From NCBI RefSeq assembly GCF_000817785.2, contig NZ_JTCM02000003.1, positions 62,001-126,000 on the forward strand: a stretch of 64,000 bases of DNA, given 5' to 3'. Source of the stretch: Hassallia byssoidea VB512170. Its GTDB lineage: Bacteria; Cyanobacteriota; Cyanobacteriia; Cyanobacteriales; Nostocaceae. Position 1 is the first letter of the stretch; the number at the start of each line of letters is the position of its first letter. Of this stretch, positions 28,795 through 38,396 are shown in pieces. The position numbers were made by a program, and so were the translations under genes. The notes beneath the pieces were generated by a model. The model had not been told where the DNA came from and made no database searches. It saw only the letters and a program-made list of their open reading frames with translations.

Positions 28795-29151
28795 TTATGC
28801 TGATTTTGTTAAGGCACGTAGTAGTCTTTGTTTCGGGCGGTGTCGCGGTTCGCTCGTGAGGAAGCTAACAAGCTCGTACAGTTCCAAAACTTTAACCCCC
28901 TTGGCACTAATCTCGCCATAGTTTTCAATTACCCTTTGAACCCATAGATTAAAGTCATCCGGCGACCAGCCATCAAAATGGTTGGCAATGCATCCAATCA
29001 GGATGTCGTACCCTGCCTTTAGTGGAAATCCAGCAGCGGTTGCAGCAGCTTCGCAATCTTTGCGACAACTGGCGAGCGCTCGTTCAAAATCTAGAGTACT
29101 GATTTCCAGAGCGTTAATGGACATCGTGCCATTCAAAGTTTCAACAATCAT
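28795..29151 (-). CDS. Conserved-looking hypothetical protein
   Basis: 118 residues, soluble and mostly helical (FERALASCRKDCEAAATAAG; GWSPDDFNLWVQRVIENYGE). No family recognised and no neighbours that explain it. Codon use is ordinary for the window, which supports it being real. The ATG is the first available; no Shine-Dalgarno. Confidence 0.55.
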   Translation of the reverse strand: MIVETLNGTMSINALEISTLDFERALASCRKDCEAAATAAGFPLKAGYDILIGCIANHFDGWSPDDFNLWVQRVIENYGEISAKGVKVLELYELVSFLTSEPRHRPKQRLLRALTKSA

Positions 29152-29317
29152 TGTTATACGTTCCGTCTTAAAGTGTACTTAAGGGCGATGCAGGTATTGA
29201 TACGTAAGACCAGTAAAAAGCGATCGCTCTTTTAATGGGTATATTTTTCTATTTACCAGATAAGTGTCCCTTTCACCCTTTTCCACAACAAAATTCAACA
29301 GCAACGAGTGCCTCGCC

Positions 29318-29449
29318 GTAATTCATAATTCATAATTCATAATTCATAATTCATAATTATTACCTTATGCATTCAGGCGGTGGCTTGATTTCGGAAGAAA
29401 ATTGATTTGCTCTCTACCCTAAATTATGAATTATGAATTATGATTTAAT
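29318..29449. repeat. STRR: opposed AATTCAT and ATGAATT heptamer blocks
   Basis: Five AATTCAT units (29318-29358) and an inverted block near 29422-29446 (TTATGAATTATGAATTATG) flank about 60 bases. They lie just past the stop of the ABC exporter gene and could form a long hairpin. Confidence 0.7.
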
Positions 29450-31063
29450 AATTCTTTGGTCATATTCAACTTTGCCGTAATCTAACTTAATTACTCTATC
29501 TGCTAAATGAAAATAGTGGTCATCGTGGCTGATAACTAATACTGTTTTACCTTGTTGCTTGAGATTTAATAGTATTTCTTTATAAAATATATCCCGGAAA
29601 ACCGGGTCTTGGTCTGATGCCCATTCATCAAATAAATAAATCGAACGATTTTCTAAATATGCAGTTAATAAAGCCAGACGTTTACGCTGTCCTTGGGATA
29701 GTGCTGTAGTCGATAATTTACCATTTTCAATCTTTACTTTGTGACTTAATTGCAACTGTTGCAAATATTCCTGTGCCTGTTTATCAAAGTCAAGATTACT
29801 AATACCTAAAATGCGGTCAAATAAATAGAAATCTGAAAAAACTACAGAAAAATGCTGCCGATACCATTCGCGATTTTCATCGGTTATTACTTTACCATCT
29901 AGCCGAATTTGCCCTGATTCGGGGATGTACAATCCTGTAATCAGTTTCGCCAAGGTGGATTTACCGCTACCATTACCGCCTACAATAAACACTAGTTGAC
30001 CGGGATGAAAGGTCAAATCCAGCGGACCTAAAATAAAATTGCTGTCTTCTACTTCACCTGGGTAAGCATGGGTGACTTGTTGTAATTCTAATGTAGAAAA
30101 TATCCCCGTGTCTTTGTGTCCCCGTGTCCCCGTGTCTTCTTTTTGTGCGGCTAATGTTAAACCCATTCTTTCTATTTTTTGCAGTGCTACACTTGCTCTA
30201 GACAGTTGTTGAAGCTTGTCTAATATGCTTTGCATCGGTAGCATCAGGTAAGTGAAGGTAAGTATATATCCTGATAATACAGATGGTGCGATCGCTATTA
30301 ATTGCGGCAAACCAAATAGCAATAAGCCGATAAGAATAAAAAATAGCAGATTTGACCAGTTGCTACCAATTGAAAATGTTATCAGCGCTGTAGCATTATG
30401 ATCCCGCGATGTAGCTGCGCTTTTTTGCAATTCTTGAGAGAAAAAGTCTTGACGGCGGGCGGCGTGTAATTTGAGTTCTTTGATACCATCAACAATGGTG
30501 CTAAAATGTTTGAATAAGCGGTCTTGGTCAACTCTAGCTAAGGTGAGAAAATGTTGCGCTCTATTAATTAGTAGTTGAATAGTGCCCAACGCTACCATGA
30601 TAAAGCCGATTGTAAAGGCAAACACGCCGATGGAGAGCGAACCGAGGTAGAGCAAGCAACCGGCAATAATGGCAATGTCAACGCAAATAAAGGGAATTGC
30701 GTAAACTGTGGTGGATAGTGTGGCAACATCTTCGGTGAGGGTTGTCATTAATTGATTTGCACCGAGTTGTTCTAAATGTCGCAGGGGAGAAGACAAAACC
30801 CCTTGACTCAAGCGCAACCGCAAGCGATAAACAGCGTCTTGGGAAAGATTGATTAACAAAACTTGGCAGATGATGCTGTTGATGAGAACTACAAATGCTA
30901 GTGCTGCGAAGTACCACACTATGTTAGATGTAAAATTGCCACTGACAGCACTGTTAATTAGTGCAATCAGTCGGGCGGTGGTTCCACCACTGACTAAACC
31001 AGTTAAAATAGCGATCGCTACCTGCAACTTTGAAGCACGCAATAAAAGCCAAATTAAATTCAT
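29438..31063 (-). CDS. ABC exporter, fused permease-ATPase of the PvdE/SyrD cyclic-peptide type
   Basis: 541 residues from ATG at 31063; a TTG two codons earlier is also open. Residues 1-290 hold six membrane helices. The ATPase has Walker A GGNGSGKST (about residue 360), signature LSQGQRKR and Walker B YLFDEWASDQDP, then the switch His in VISHDDHYF. DEWASDQDP is characteristic of the PvdE/SyrD group that exports peptides or siderophore precursors. Between the two domains, KEDTGTRGHKDTG is encoded by spacer-like repeat DNA (about 30101-30140). A methyltransferase gene lies 19 bp upstream, so they probably form an operon. No NRPS or precursor peptide gene is visible. Confidence 0.9.
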   Translation of the reverse strand: MNLIWLLLRASKLQVAIAILTGLVSGGTTARLIALINSAVSGNFTSNIVWYFAALAFVVLINSIICQVLLINLSQDAVYRLRLRLSQGVLSSPLRHLEQLGANQLMTTLTEDVATLSTTVYAIPFICVDIAIIAGCLLYLGSLSIGVFAFTIGFIMVALGTIQLLINRAQHFLTLARVDQDRLFKHFSTIVDGIKELKLHAARRQDFFSQELQKSAATSRDHNATALITFSIGSNWSNLLFFILIGLLLFGLPQLIAIAPSVLSGYILTFTYLMLPMQSILDKLQQLSRASVALQKIERMGLTLAAQKEDTGTRGHKDTGIFSTLELQQVTHAYPGEVEDSNFILGPLDLTFHPGQLVFIVGGNGSGKSTLAKLITGLYIPESGQIRLDGKVITDENREWYRQHFSVVFSDFYLFDRILGISNLDFDKQAQEYLQQLQLSHKVKIENGKLSTTALSQGQRKRLALLTAYLENRSIYLFDEWASDQDPVFRDIFYKEILLNLKQQGKTVLVISHDDHYFHLADRVIKLDYGKVEYDQRIIKS

Positions 31064-31082
31064 CCACAATACCGCAATGCTG

Positions 31083-31718
31083 TTAGTTCGGTTTTAACCC
31101 AATCATCAGTGCAAGTTCTAACCACTTCCAGTAACAATCGACATCAGTAAAGCCGATTTCTCGCAACCAACGCAGTTGGGTTTCCACGTTTAAAAGTTTA
31201 TTTGATGGGTCGTCTTGTTCCAAAGTTATACCAATCGCTTTTAAAAAATATTCGTGCAATGCTGGTGTTGACGAAGAAACATGTTCTAAGTTGCAGAAAA
31301 TACCACCCGGTTCCAATATTTGAAATATTTCTGTGTAGAGAGAATGTTTGCGATCGTCTGTGAGGTGGTGAATGGCAAAGCTGGAAACTACTGCATCAAA
31401 TTTACCCAACTCTGGCAATGGTTCATCTAAGTTGTGAGCGATCGCTTTGGTCGTTGCATCGTTTGCAAAGCGGTTTTTTACAGCTTCCAGCATTGTGGGT
31501 GAAAAGTCAACCGCAACACCTTCAACTTGGGGACGGTCAATTTTCAAGAGTGCTAATAAGCGACCATCTCCAGTTCCCAAGTCGAGAATGCGCTTGACTG
31601 TTTTTGGGACTTGTTCTAGGAGTACTTTTTCCCCTTCGGTGCGATGAGGAATTTTATCTGCTTGTGCTAAATAGCCTAAAGCATGTTCAGCAGAAGTCCA
31701 GAGGTTGATTTGAGTCAT
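31083..31718 (-). CDS. Class I SAM-dependent methyltransferase
   Basis: 211 residues. Motif I is VKRILDLGTGDGRLLALL, followed by VAVDFSPTML and FDAVVSSFAIHHL, giving the SAM-binding Rossmann fold. Substrate unknown. It is 19 bp upstream of the exporter and reads into it, so it may modify the exported compound. Confidence 0.88.
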   Translation of the reverse strand: MTQINLWTSAEHALGYLAQADKIPHRTEGEKVLLEQVPKTVKRILDLGTGDGRLLALLKIDRPQVEGVAVDFSPTMLEAVKNRFANDATTKAIAHNLDEPLPELGKFDAVVSSFAIHHLTDDRKHSLYTEIFQILEPGGIFCNLEHVSSSTPALHEYFLKAIGITLEQDDPSNKLLNVETQLRWLREIGFTDVDCYWKWLELALMIGLKPN

Positions 31719-31792
31719 TTGTTAAAGAATATTTGTTTTCTCTAATTTTAAGAATTAGCAATAGGTGCGTTGAATCACGCACCCTACGTTTT

Positions 31793-32053
31793 TCAAGCAT
31801 GAAGGTTAGCTTGTTCTTGCAACCACGGATCTACAGGTTGTCCATCTTTGCGACGCAATTCAATTTCAATTACCATCACTTCTTTTGAACCAGGAGGAGC
31901 CGGTTTTTTATGGAAAATAATGTCATAATCTGCTGGATTGTGCTGACGCTCTTTCAACCAATCTTGCACTTTGGTGGTGGCAAAAAATGATTGCCCTTGC
32001 TCAAACATGCTAGTAATCTGCATCTGTAGAGAGAAAGGATTTAATCTACCCAT
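31793..32053 (-). CDS. Small conserved hypothetical protein
   Basis: 86 residues, soluble, unrecognised. GGAG lies 6 bases before the ATG, one of the clearest ribosome sites in the window, which argues that it is expressed. Charged segments (WLKERQHNPADYDIIFHKKP; EIELRRKDGQPVDPW) and no Cys. Confidence 0.7.
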   Translation of the reverse strand: MGRLNPFSLQMQITSMFEQGQSFFATTKVQDWLKERQHNPADYDIIFHKKPAPPGSKEVMVIEIELRRKDGQPVDPWLQEQANLHA

Positions 32054-32097
32054 TGTCTACTCCTTTAGAAATTTTTTCAATACAAGCCCAAATGCTA

Positions 32098-32106
32098 TGC
32101 TATAAT
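32098..32106 (+). promoter_or_regulatory. Extended -10 promoter
   Basis: TGCTATAAT is a perfect extended -10 element. No good -35 is seen, as is usual for this class. Transcription would begin near 32113 and run toward the hairpin at 32246-32268. Confidence 0.55.
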
Positions 32107-32112
32107 ACTTCT

Positions 32113-32270
32113 TGTACGGCAGGGAGTGCCGGAACTCACGCTTGAGGAGCTAGTTGCAAGACTAGGATAACACTGAAAACATCATGTGTGCCCAAGAAAC
32201 CTAAACCCTTGTGGTTGAGGTACTTCACAATTTTTATGATCCAAGAGGGCAGGCATTTTGTCTGCCCTTA
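32113..32270 (+). ncRNA. Possible small RNA or leader upstream of the DUF4870 gene
   Basis: About 160 nt bounded by the extended -10 at 32098-32106 and a stable hairpin at its 3' end. Local GC is higher than in the flanks, and internal pairing is possible (GGCAGGGAGTGCC near 32118). No known RNA family was recognised and no good reading frame starts within it. It could be an independent RNA or the 5' leader of the gene at 32471. Confidence 0.35.
32246..32268 (+). terminator. Hairpin, possible terminator
   Basis: 10-bp stem (AGGGCAGGCA, one G-U pair) with a 3-base loop. It is followed by TAAAAATTT, so only a weak U-tract. Confidence 0.45.
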
Positions 32271-32470
32271 AAAATTTCTAGATATTTTGAATCAGTTCTT
32301 CTACTGTGGGGGTTCGGTAAACCTCATAGTAGAGTCGATTAGTAGCGTTCAAACTTCATTTAGCTCAAGGAAAAGCCGGAAAACCTGCGCTTGTACGGTA
32401 AACAGCAATACTAAACTTATTAAATGCTCGTTACAATCAAAGCTAGAAAGCAACTTGAGGAGCGACCAGG

Positions 32471-32845
32471 ATGCAAGTTTCATACGACTCAGATAAACGT
32501 AAATTGCTATCATCTCTGTGTCATGGAGCGATTTTTTTTAGTACAGGATTATTATCGATTGGGGTTCCGATCGCCATTAACTTACTTTCTGACGATCCAG
32601 TTGTTAAAAGCAACGCCAAAGAATCAATTAATTTTCACTTCAATGTTTGGTTCTGGGCAACTTTAATTGGAATCCCGATTGCGATTATATCTTTTATCAC
32701 CTTTGGTATTGGCGGAATTTTATTCTTCCCTGTTGTTGCACTTGGTTTTGCAATACACTGGGGACTGACGATTATGGCATTATTGCACTGTTTAAGTCAG
32801 CCTGATGAACCGTTCCGTTATCCGTTTATTTTTCGAGTGTTTTAA
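32471..32845 (+). CDS. DUF4870-family small membrane protein
   Basis: 124 residues with three or four hydrophobic segments. The pattern AKESINFHFNVWFW followed by glycine-rich helices is characteristic of DUF4870 (Tic20-like) membrane proteins of unknown function. GAGG lies 10 bases before the ATG. A strong terminator follows at 32878-32903. Confidence 0.85.
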   Translation: MQVSYDSDKRKLLSSLCHGAIFFSTGLLSIGVPIAINLLSDDPVVKSNAKESINFHFNVWFWATLIGIPIAIISFITFGIGGILFFPVVALGFAIHWGLTIMALLHCLSQPDEPFRYPFIFRVF

Positions 32846-32877
32846 TCGCGCTGACAATAGATATAGTTTCTTTTTAG

Positions 32878-32903
32878 AAAAGGGATGTTTGGACATCCCT
32901 TTT
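32878..32903 (+). terminator. Rho-independent terminator of the DUF4870 gene
   Basis: 11-bp perfect stem (AAAAGGGATGT) with loop TTGG, then a T-run, 32 bases after the stop codon. Confidence 0.85.
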
Positions 32904-32932
32904 TTAATTTATTATGCGATCGCTCTTGGCTG

Positions 32933-32957
32933 CTTTGTTGGCAGTTGGTGCGATCGC
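32933..32957. repeat. 25-bp direct repeat left of higBA
   Basis: Matches 33798-33822 at 24 of 25 positions; the shared core is TTGGCAGTTGGTGCGATCGC. The two copies bracket the higBA pair. Confidence 0.6.
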
Positions 32958-33051
32958 GTTGACTGGAAAAACTTCGCAATTTGCTAATATTATAAAATAT
33001 ACCTCGACCAAGAGACATAACTTATGAGGCATCTTTCTATACTCAAAATAT

Positions 33052-33354
33052 ATGCACGTTATTTCTCGTTCCAGACTTGTCGAGTTCTGGGAAAAATATC
33101 CTAATGCACAAAACAGTTTGCGTTCATGGTATAAGCTAACAACTTTAGCTGAATGGCAAAACTTTGTTGATTTACGCCAAGTTTTTCCCTCAGCCGATCA
33201 AGTTAATAATCTTACAATTTTTAACATTGGCGGTAACAACTATCGACTCATTACGTTAGTAGATTACAATTATCAAAAAGTTTTTATCCGCCATGTTCTC
33301 ACCCACGCAGAATATGACAAAGAGGACTGGAAAAATGACCCTTGGTACACCTAA
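33052..33354 (+). CDS. higB: HigB-type toxin (RelE-fold mRNA interferase)
   Basis: 100 residues of the HigB family, ribosome-dependent or free mRNA endonucleases paired with HigA. The start MHVISRSRLVEFWEKYPNA, the central IFNIGGNNYRLI and the ending RHVLTHAEYDKEDW are typical. Toxin precedes antitoxin, as usual for higBA. It overlaps the antitoxin gene by 20 bases. An AT-rich -10-like TATTATAAA lies near 32990. Confidence 0.9.
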   Translation: MHVISRSRLVEFWEKYPNAQNSLRSWYKLTTLAEWQNFVDLRQVFPSADQVNNLTIFNIGGNNYRLITLVDYNYQKVFIRHVLTHAEYDKEDWKNDPWYT

Positions 33355-33739
33355 CACTTACATTGAATTACTGACAAATTTCCCTCCTCGTCCCATCACC
33401 GCTGAGTCAGAGTTGCTGGCTACGCAAAAAGTAATCGACTCATTGATTGATAAAAGTGAATTAACACCCGACGAACAAGACTATCTAAATGTTTTAGGTA
33501 CTCTAGTATATGAGTACGAAGAAAGACATAAACTCATACCTGATATTTATGGTGTCGAGTTACTTAAAGTACTGATAGATGAATTTAGTTTACGCCAAAA
33601 AGATTTAGTTTCTATCTTTAAAACCGAGTTTATCGTATCTGAAGTATTAAGCGGTCAACAAAATTTAACAGTCAAGCAGATTCAGGAGCTTGCAAACTTT
33701 TTTCACATTTCACCAGCAGCTTTTTTTGAGTCTAAATGA
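33335..33739 (+). CDS. higA: HigA-type antitoxin with helix-turn-helix
   Basis: 134 residues from ATG at 33335, which has GAGG 9 bases upstream; the open frame begins at 33293 but that would overlap higB further. N-terminal part ITAESELLATQKVIDSLIDK wraps the toxin in known pairs. C-terminal part (LRQKDLVSIFKTEFIVSEVL, then LTVKQIQELANFFHISPAAF) is an XRE-type helix-turn-helix that should autoregulate the operon. Confidence 0.9.
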   Translation: MTLGTPNTYIELLTNFPPRPITAESELLATQKVIDSLIDKSELTPDEQDYLNVLGTLVYEYEERHKLIPDIYGVELLKVLIDEFSLRQKDLVSIFKTEFIVSEVLSGQQNLTVKQIQELANFFHISPAAFFESK

Positions 33740-33750
33740 AAAACTTTGTA

Positions 33751-33788
33751 AGTGCGTAGACGCAACGCGACTTGTCGTAGACATCGCT
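33751..33788. repeat. 38-bp direct repeat, copy 1
   Basis: Identical over 38 bases to 34180-34217; includes GTAGACGCAACGCGACTTG. The copies bracket the orphan antitoxin gene. Confidence 0.8.
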
Positions 33789-33797
33789 CGCGTCCAT

Positions 33798-33822
33798 CTT
33801 TATTGGCAGTTGGTGCGATCGC
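33798..33822. repeat. 25-bp direct repeat right of higBA
   Basis: Partner of 32933-32957. Confidence 0.6.
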
Positions 33823-33915
33823 TTTAAAGAATTCTCCCCTTAAATAACGCTGACAGAGTATTTGAGGATTTCTGGATCTGGATAATTTTCATCTACCTTC
33901 AAATGCATTCAGAAT

Positions 33916-34128
33916 CTATAAGGGTAAGGGTGCATCAAAATCATCAGTAACCGTAAATTCTCCAGCACATAAACCAAACGGACGCATCTTTTTTTCGGTA
34001 CTTGTAATCGGTTTTAGTTCGGCAATAGGTTTGTCAGCTTGCACAATAATAAAGCTTTCACCTGCTTCAACTTGATTGAGGTATTGCAATGGTTTTTGTT
34101 GAAACTCCTCAACTGTGACTCTTTGCAT
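33916..34128 (-). CDS. Orphan Phd/YefM-type antitoxin with premature stop
   Basis: 70 residues. MQRVTVEEFQQKPLQYLNQV and ESFIIVQADKPIAELKP are typical of prevent-host-death antitoxins, whose N terminus binds the operator. The family commonly ends DAPLPE-x-ILNAFEGR. Here the frame stops after DAPLPL, but directly past the TAG the same frame reads ILNAFEGR then TGA. The end has thus been cut by eight codons through a stop mutation. No PIN/VapC toxin frame follows; the next 170 bases are closed. The locus looks like a decaying module. Confidence 0.8.
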   Translation of the reverse strand: MQRVTVEEFQQKPLQYLNQVEAGESFIIVQADKPIAELKPITSTEKKMRPFGLCAGEFTVTDDFDAPLPL

Positions 34129-34179
34129 GATTAGTACTTAAGCAATGTTCAAAGGTAATCTTTTACCTGACTTAATTGT

Positions 34180-34217
34180 AGTGCGTAGACGCAACGCGAC
34201 TTGTCGTAGACATCGCT
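34180..34217. repeat. 38-bp direct repeat, copy 2
   Basis: Identical to 33751-33788. Confidence 0.8.
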
Positions 34218-34299
34218 TCTCATGGATGTTGGGTTATGCTATCGCTTCACCTAACAATTTATAAGTTATTATTGGGTTTCCCTCGTTCTACTCAACCTA

Positions 34300-35097
34300 C
34301 TAACTTTCTTCTGAAAGACATTGACCGTGGTTAGCATAGACACTATAGCCATCAGCAAATTCAAGGGCTGGTTTACCATCAGCATGAAGTCTATTTTCCT
34401 CATCAAAAAATAATTTATAGGGACGATCGCAGGCAATACAAACCTTCTCATATCGAAATAAAAGACCACAATATTGAATTAGTTGTTGAAAAACATCCCA
34501 TTTATTTCTATCGTGATGAAGCTCAATAACTGAAATACAGAAATCAAACATGCACCCCCAAATTGCCCATTCCGCTGGTCTTGTGAGATGCCCTGTAAAG
34601 TATGAAAAATCACTAAATCCCAACTCAGGATTATGCTTTTCAAAGTCAGTGAGCAACTGCTGCTCAATACATCTCTCAATACCGTATGGAAAGTAGGAAA
34701 TTTGGTGATATTCCTGAGTTGAATAGTATGGAAATACGGGAAATTGTATTTGATTTCGCAACCTGATAAAAAGATGTTCATCAAGCTGTTGCTTTAACCC
34801 ACATTGAATATGATCCACTACTCTTTTAAGAAATTTAATATTTATATTGCGACCTAGGTCATGCCGAAAATTATCAATACGAGTAACGTCTTGAATCGCC
34901 ACAAAAGGATTACTATAGAACAAAATTTCAGGTTCTGGATAATTACTGATAAAATAGGCAGCCTTAATTACTTCAGTAACTTTATCACGATTAATTGGTT
35001 CTTTTGAGATAGCAATTGAGTGCCATTTTTCTCGATATATAGGGATCATTGCCTCTTGAACCGGGGCTAAATTTGTAACGATCTTGTGTCTTGACAT
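34300..35097 (-). CDS. DUF6745-like protein
   Basis: 265 residues, soluble. The C-terminal pattern ENRLHADGKPALEFADGYSV resembles the LH-x-x-GPA-x-x-x-x-DG ending of DUF6745 proteins, whose role is unknown. The N-terminal half (IPIYREKWHSIAISKEPINR) also fits the family opening. Three Cys lie close together (YCGLLFRYEKVCIACDRPYK) and could bind metal. It stands alone upstream of the orphan antitoxin. Confidence 0.65.
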   Translation of the reverse strand: MSRHKIVTNLAPVQEAMIPIYREKWHSIAISKEPINRDKVTEVIKAAYFISNYPEPEILFYSNPFVAIQDVTRIDNFRHDLGRNINIKFLKRVVDHIQCGLKQQLDEHLFIRLRNQIQFPVFPYYSTQEYHQISYFPYGIERCIEQQLLTDFEKHNPELGFSDFSYFTGHLTRPAEWAIWGCMFDFCISVIELHHDRNKWDVFQQLIQYCGLLFRYEKVCIACDRPYKLFFDEENRLHADGKPALEFADGYSVYANHGQCLSEES

Positions 35098-35247
35098 GTT
35101 CCAAAAAAAGTTAAAACAAGCGAGTACTGATAAAAAATATTGCTTCAGATGATGAATAAAAAATGGGTTAAGACAAAGCCGATAGCAGATGCCTAACCCA
35201 CAAGTAAATTTGCGAATTATTACCAGTAAAGAAAATAGTTTAGAACT

Positions 35248-37890
35248 TTAAGCTAAACCAGACTTCAACTCACTTTGCGCTTTATCCAACGCTTCTGGTA
35301 ACTTACTCGCATCACGTCCCCCAGCTTGCGCTAAATTCGGTCTTCCACCACCACCACCACCGCAAATCTTCGCAATAGCACCAATAAATTTACCGGCAAG
35401 AAGTCCTTTTTTATTGACTTCTGGACTAAAAGCTGCTATCAGGCTAACTTTCCCAGCTTCCGGAACCGAACCCAACACCACCGCACCCTTACCCAGTTTT
35501 TGCAACAAGCGTTCAGCTGCGGTTTGCAACGAAGCGGCATCAACGTCTTCCATTTGGGCGACGATAATTTTATAATCGCCTACAGATTCAGCTGTTTGTA
35601 GCAAGCTGTCAGATTTAGCGATCGCCAATTGTCCTTTCAATATCTCCAACTGCTTTTGAGTATTCTTCAACTCGTTTTGCAGTCCGGTGATTCTCTCTGG
35701 AACTTCTTCCGGTTTAACTTTAAAGCGATCGCTTAAATCCTTGACTACTTTATCGCGAACATTCAAATAATCCAGCACCGCTGAACCGGAAACCGCTTCA
35801 ATTCGCCTTACTCCCGAAGCTACACCAGCCTCAGAAATAATCTTAAAAACGCCAATCTCCGCAGTATTACTTACATGAGTTCCGCCGCACAGTTCCATCG
35901 ATACACCCGTAAAATCAATCACGCGCACTTCTTCGCCGTATTTTTCGCCGAACATGGCAACAGCACCCCTAGCTTTGGCTTCTGCTAAAGGTAATATTTC
36001 GACTTTCGCCGCATGTGCTTCGGCAATCCAAGTATTAACCTGTTCTTCGACTTGCTGAACTTCTTCCGGTGTCAGGGGACGCGGACAGTTAAAGTCAAAG
36101 CGCAATCTGTCGAAGGAAACCAAAGAACCAGCTTGAGATATGCCTTCATCGACTAACTTCTTCAAAGCCGCTTGCAGCAGATGTGTAGCAGTATGATTTG
36201 CTTGCAGACGACGCCGACAACCCGCGTCTATCTGTGCAGTCACAGAATCTCCTACTCGGATTGTACCGCGTTCGATGCGTCCGAAGTGAACAAAGAAATC
36301 AGATTCTTTTTTCACGTCTTCGACTCGAATGACGATACCATCACCGGAGATATAACCGCGATCGCCTATTTGTCCGCCTGACTCAGCATAAAATGGCGTT
36401 TTGTCAAGCACTATTTGCACGCTTGTCCCCGCGTCCGCTTCTTCTTGGGAAACTCCACCCACAAGTATGACTTCGACTTTTGCAGTTGCTGTCGGTTGGG
36501 TGTAACCCACAAAATCTGTCACATTAATATGTTCGGCTAGCTTGTCGAGAGAACCTTGTACAGTTAAATCGATGGTTTCGTGTGCATCTCTACCGCGTTC
36601 TTTTTGGATTTCCATTTCTGCCTCGAATCCAGCAACATCAACTGTAAGGCTGTTTTCCTCAGCAATTTCTTGCGTCAGTTCGAGGGGGAAACCGTAGGTA
36701 TCATACAAAGTAAAAGCACTTTCCCCGCTAATTTGGGTTTTGCCTTCTTCTTTCAGCTTGGCGATAATTTCCGCAAGCAGTTTTTCCCCTCTTTCCAAAG
36801 TTTTCAGGAAGTTGGATTCTTCGCGTTGCAATTCAGCTTTGATGGCGTCTTCGTCTTGGCGCACATTCGGGTAAGCTGATTCGGAAATGCTAATTGCAGT
36901 TTCCGCAACTTCTGTAGTAAATTCTCCAGAAATGCCAATTAAGCGTCCGTGACGCACCACGCGACGAATTAAGCGACGCAGCACATAACCGCGTCCCACG
37001 TTAGAAGCGCGGATTTCATCGGCTATCATGTGGACGACAGCACGAACGTGATCGCCTATTACTTTCAAAGAGACTTTGGTATTTTCATCGCTGGTTGTGT
37101 AATCAATACCAGCAATATCTGCTGCTGTTTTAATTATCGGGAAAATTAAATCGGTTTCGTAGTTGTTAGGAACACGTTGGAGGATTTGCGCCATCCTCTC
37201 TAAACCCATCCCGGTGTCGATGTTTTTATTGGCAAGTGGTGTTAAGTTGCCTTCTGCATCGCGGTTATATTGCATGAAGACGAGATTGTAAAACTCGATA
37301 AATCGGGTGTCGTCTTCTAAATCAATATTGTCGTCGCCGCGTTCTGGGTGAAAGTCGTAATATATTTCTGAGGAGGGACCACAAGGACCAGTAATACCAG
37401 ATGCCCAAAAGTTATCATCTGCACCCAGGCGCTTGATTCGCGCTTCGGTGACACCGATTTGATCGCGCCAGATAGCAAAGGCTTCGTCGTCTGATTCAAA
37501 AACGCTGACAACGAGGTTTTCTTTTGAGAAGTTAAAGACTTTGGTGGAAATTTCCCAACCCCAAGCGATCGCTTGTTCTTTGAAATAATCACCAAAGCTG
37601 AAATTACCCAGCATTTCAAAGAACGTTTGATGCCGATTCGTGCGTCCGACGTTTTCGATATCGTTGGTGCGGATGCATTTTTGGGAAGTTGTCGCACGTT
37701 TAAATTCTGGTGTGCGCTGTCCCAAGAATATCGGTTTAAATGGTAGCATCCCCGCGATCGTCAGCAGCACGGTGGGATCTTCTGGCACCAAAGACGCGCT
37801 TGGGAGAATCTGGTGTCCGCGTTGAGCGTAAAAGTCGAGAAAAAGAGTGCGAATTTCGCTACCGCTGAGGTACTGGAGATTTGAAGGCAT
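35248..37890 (-). CDS. alaS: Alanyl-tRNA synthetase
   Basis: 880 residues, full length. Class II catalytic core at the N terminus ([32 protein letters not shown]). The editing domain has the zinc/catalytic motif HTATH (about 566-570) and CGGTH (about 669-673). The C-Ala domain ends with a glycine-rich [15 protein letters not shown]. It charges tRNA-Ala and clears mischarged serine and glycine. Single gene, no T-box or ribosome site seen. Confidence 0.98.
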   Translation of the reverse strand: MPSNLQYLSGSEIRTLFLDFYAQRGHQILPSASLVPEDPTVLLTIAGMLPFKPIFLGQRTPEFKRATTSQKCIRTNDIENVGRTNRHQTFFEMLGNFSFGDYFKEQAIAWGWEISTKVFNFSKENLVVSVFESDDEAFAIWRDQIGVTEARIKRLGADDNFWASGITGPCGPSSEIYYDFHPERGDDNIDLEDDTRFIEFYNLVFMQYNRDAEGNLTPLANKNIDTGMGLERMAQILQRVPNNYETDLIFPIIKTAADIAGIDYTTSDENTKVSLKVIGDHVRAVVHMIADEIRASNVGRGYVLRRLIRRVVRHGRLIGISGEFTTEVAETAISISESAYPNVRQDEDAIKAELQREESNFLKTLERGEKLLAEIIAKLKEEGKTQISGESAFTLYDTYGFPLELTQEIAEENSLTVDVAGFEAEMEIQKERGRDAHETIDLTVQGSLDKLAEHINVTDFVGYTQPTATAKVEVILVGGVSQEEADAGTSVQIVLDKTPFYAESGGQIGDRGYISGDGIVIRVEDVKKESDFFVHFGRIERGTIRVGDSVTAQIDAGCRRRLQANHTATHLLQAALKKLVDEGISQAGSLVSFDRLRFDFNCPRPLTPEEVQQVEEQVNTWIAEAHAAKVEILPLAEAKARGAVAMFGEKYGEEVRVIDFTGVSMELCGGTHVSNTAEIGVFKIISEAGVASGVRRIEAVSGSAVLDYLNVRDKVVKDLSDRFKVKPEEVPERITGLQNELKNTQKQLEILKGQLAIAKSDSLLQTAESVGDYKIIVAQMEDVDAASLQTAAERLLQKLGKGAVVLGSVPEAGKVSLIAAFSPEVNKKGLLAGKFIGAIAKICGGGGGGRPNLAQAGGRDASKLPEALDKAQSELKSGLA

Positions 37891-38192
37891 AACTGTTTAC
37901 AAAAGTTGAGGGACGCTTGGACGCTTAAAAGAAAAGATTTTTATTTCTCCTGGTGTGTGCATATGATAACTACTTTAGTCGTTTCCAACATTTCGCTATG
38001 AATAAGCGTATTTGCATAAGTATCTTTATATATTTTTGCATTTCGTTTCAATTTGTCGAAGCGCGATCGCCTGCGTCAGTGCCGTATTACGTAGTGGCAC
38101 AATCACCTAACTCTGGTAGGATGATCCTTTAAAATCTTTTTCATAAGATTAATCTTGAAAGAATAATCCAAGTCCAAGTACAGAGGTGACTC
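37891..38192. other. Region between alaS and the copper-chaperone-like gene
   Basis: About 300 bases holding two divergent promoters presumably. GAGGTG lies 4 bases before the next ATG. Nothing else identified. Confidence 0.4.
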
Positions 38193-38396
38193 ATGGCGTT
38201 GAAATTGAACGTTCCCAACATTGCCTGCGATGATTGTGCAGCAACGATTTCCGAATCTATCCACGTAATGGAACCTGATGCCAAAGTTGAGGTAGATGTC
38301 AAAGCCAAAACTGTCACCGTAGAATCCGCAGCTTCGGAAGAGTCTATCAAACAGGCGATTGTTGCGGCTGGTTATCACATAGAAGGTTATCAGTAA
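38193..38396 (+). CDS. Heavy-metal-associated domain protein, Atx1-like copper chaperone
   Basis: 67 residues, one HMA domain. The metal-binding pair is C12 and C15 in NIACDDC. Cyanobacterial Atx1 delivers copper to the P-type ATPases of the plasma and thylakoid membranes; this protein has the same length and layout, but no copper ATPase is nearby. The strong ribosome site GAGGTGAC precedes the ATG. Confidence 0.88.
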   Translation: MALKLNVPNIACDDCAATISESIHVMEPDAKVEVDVKAKTVTVESAASEESIKQAIVAAGYHIEGYQ

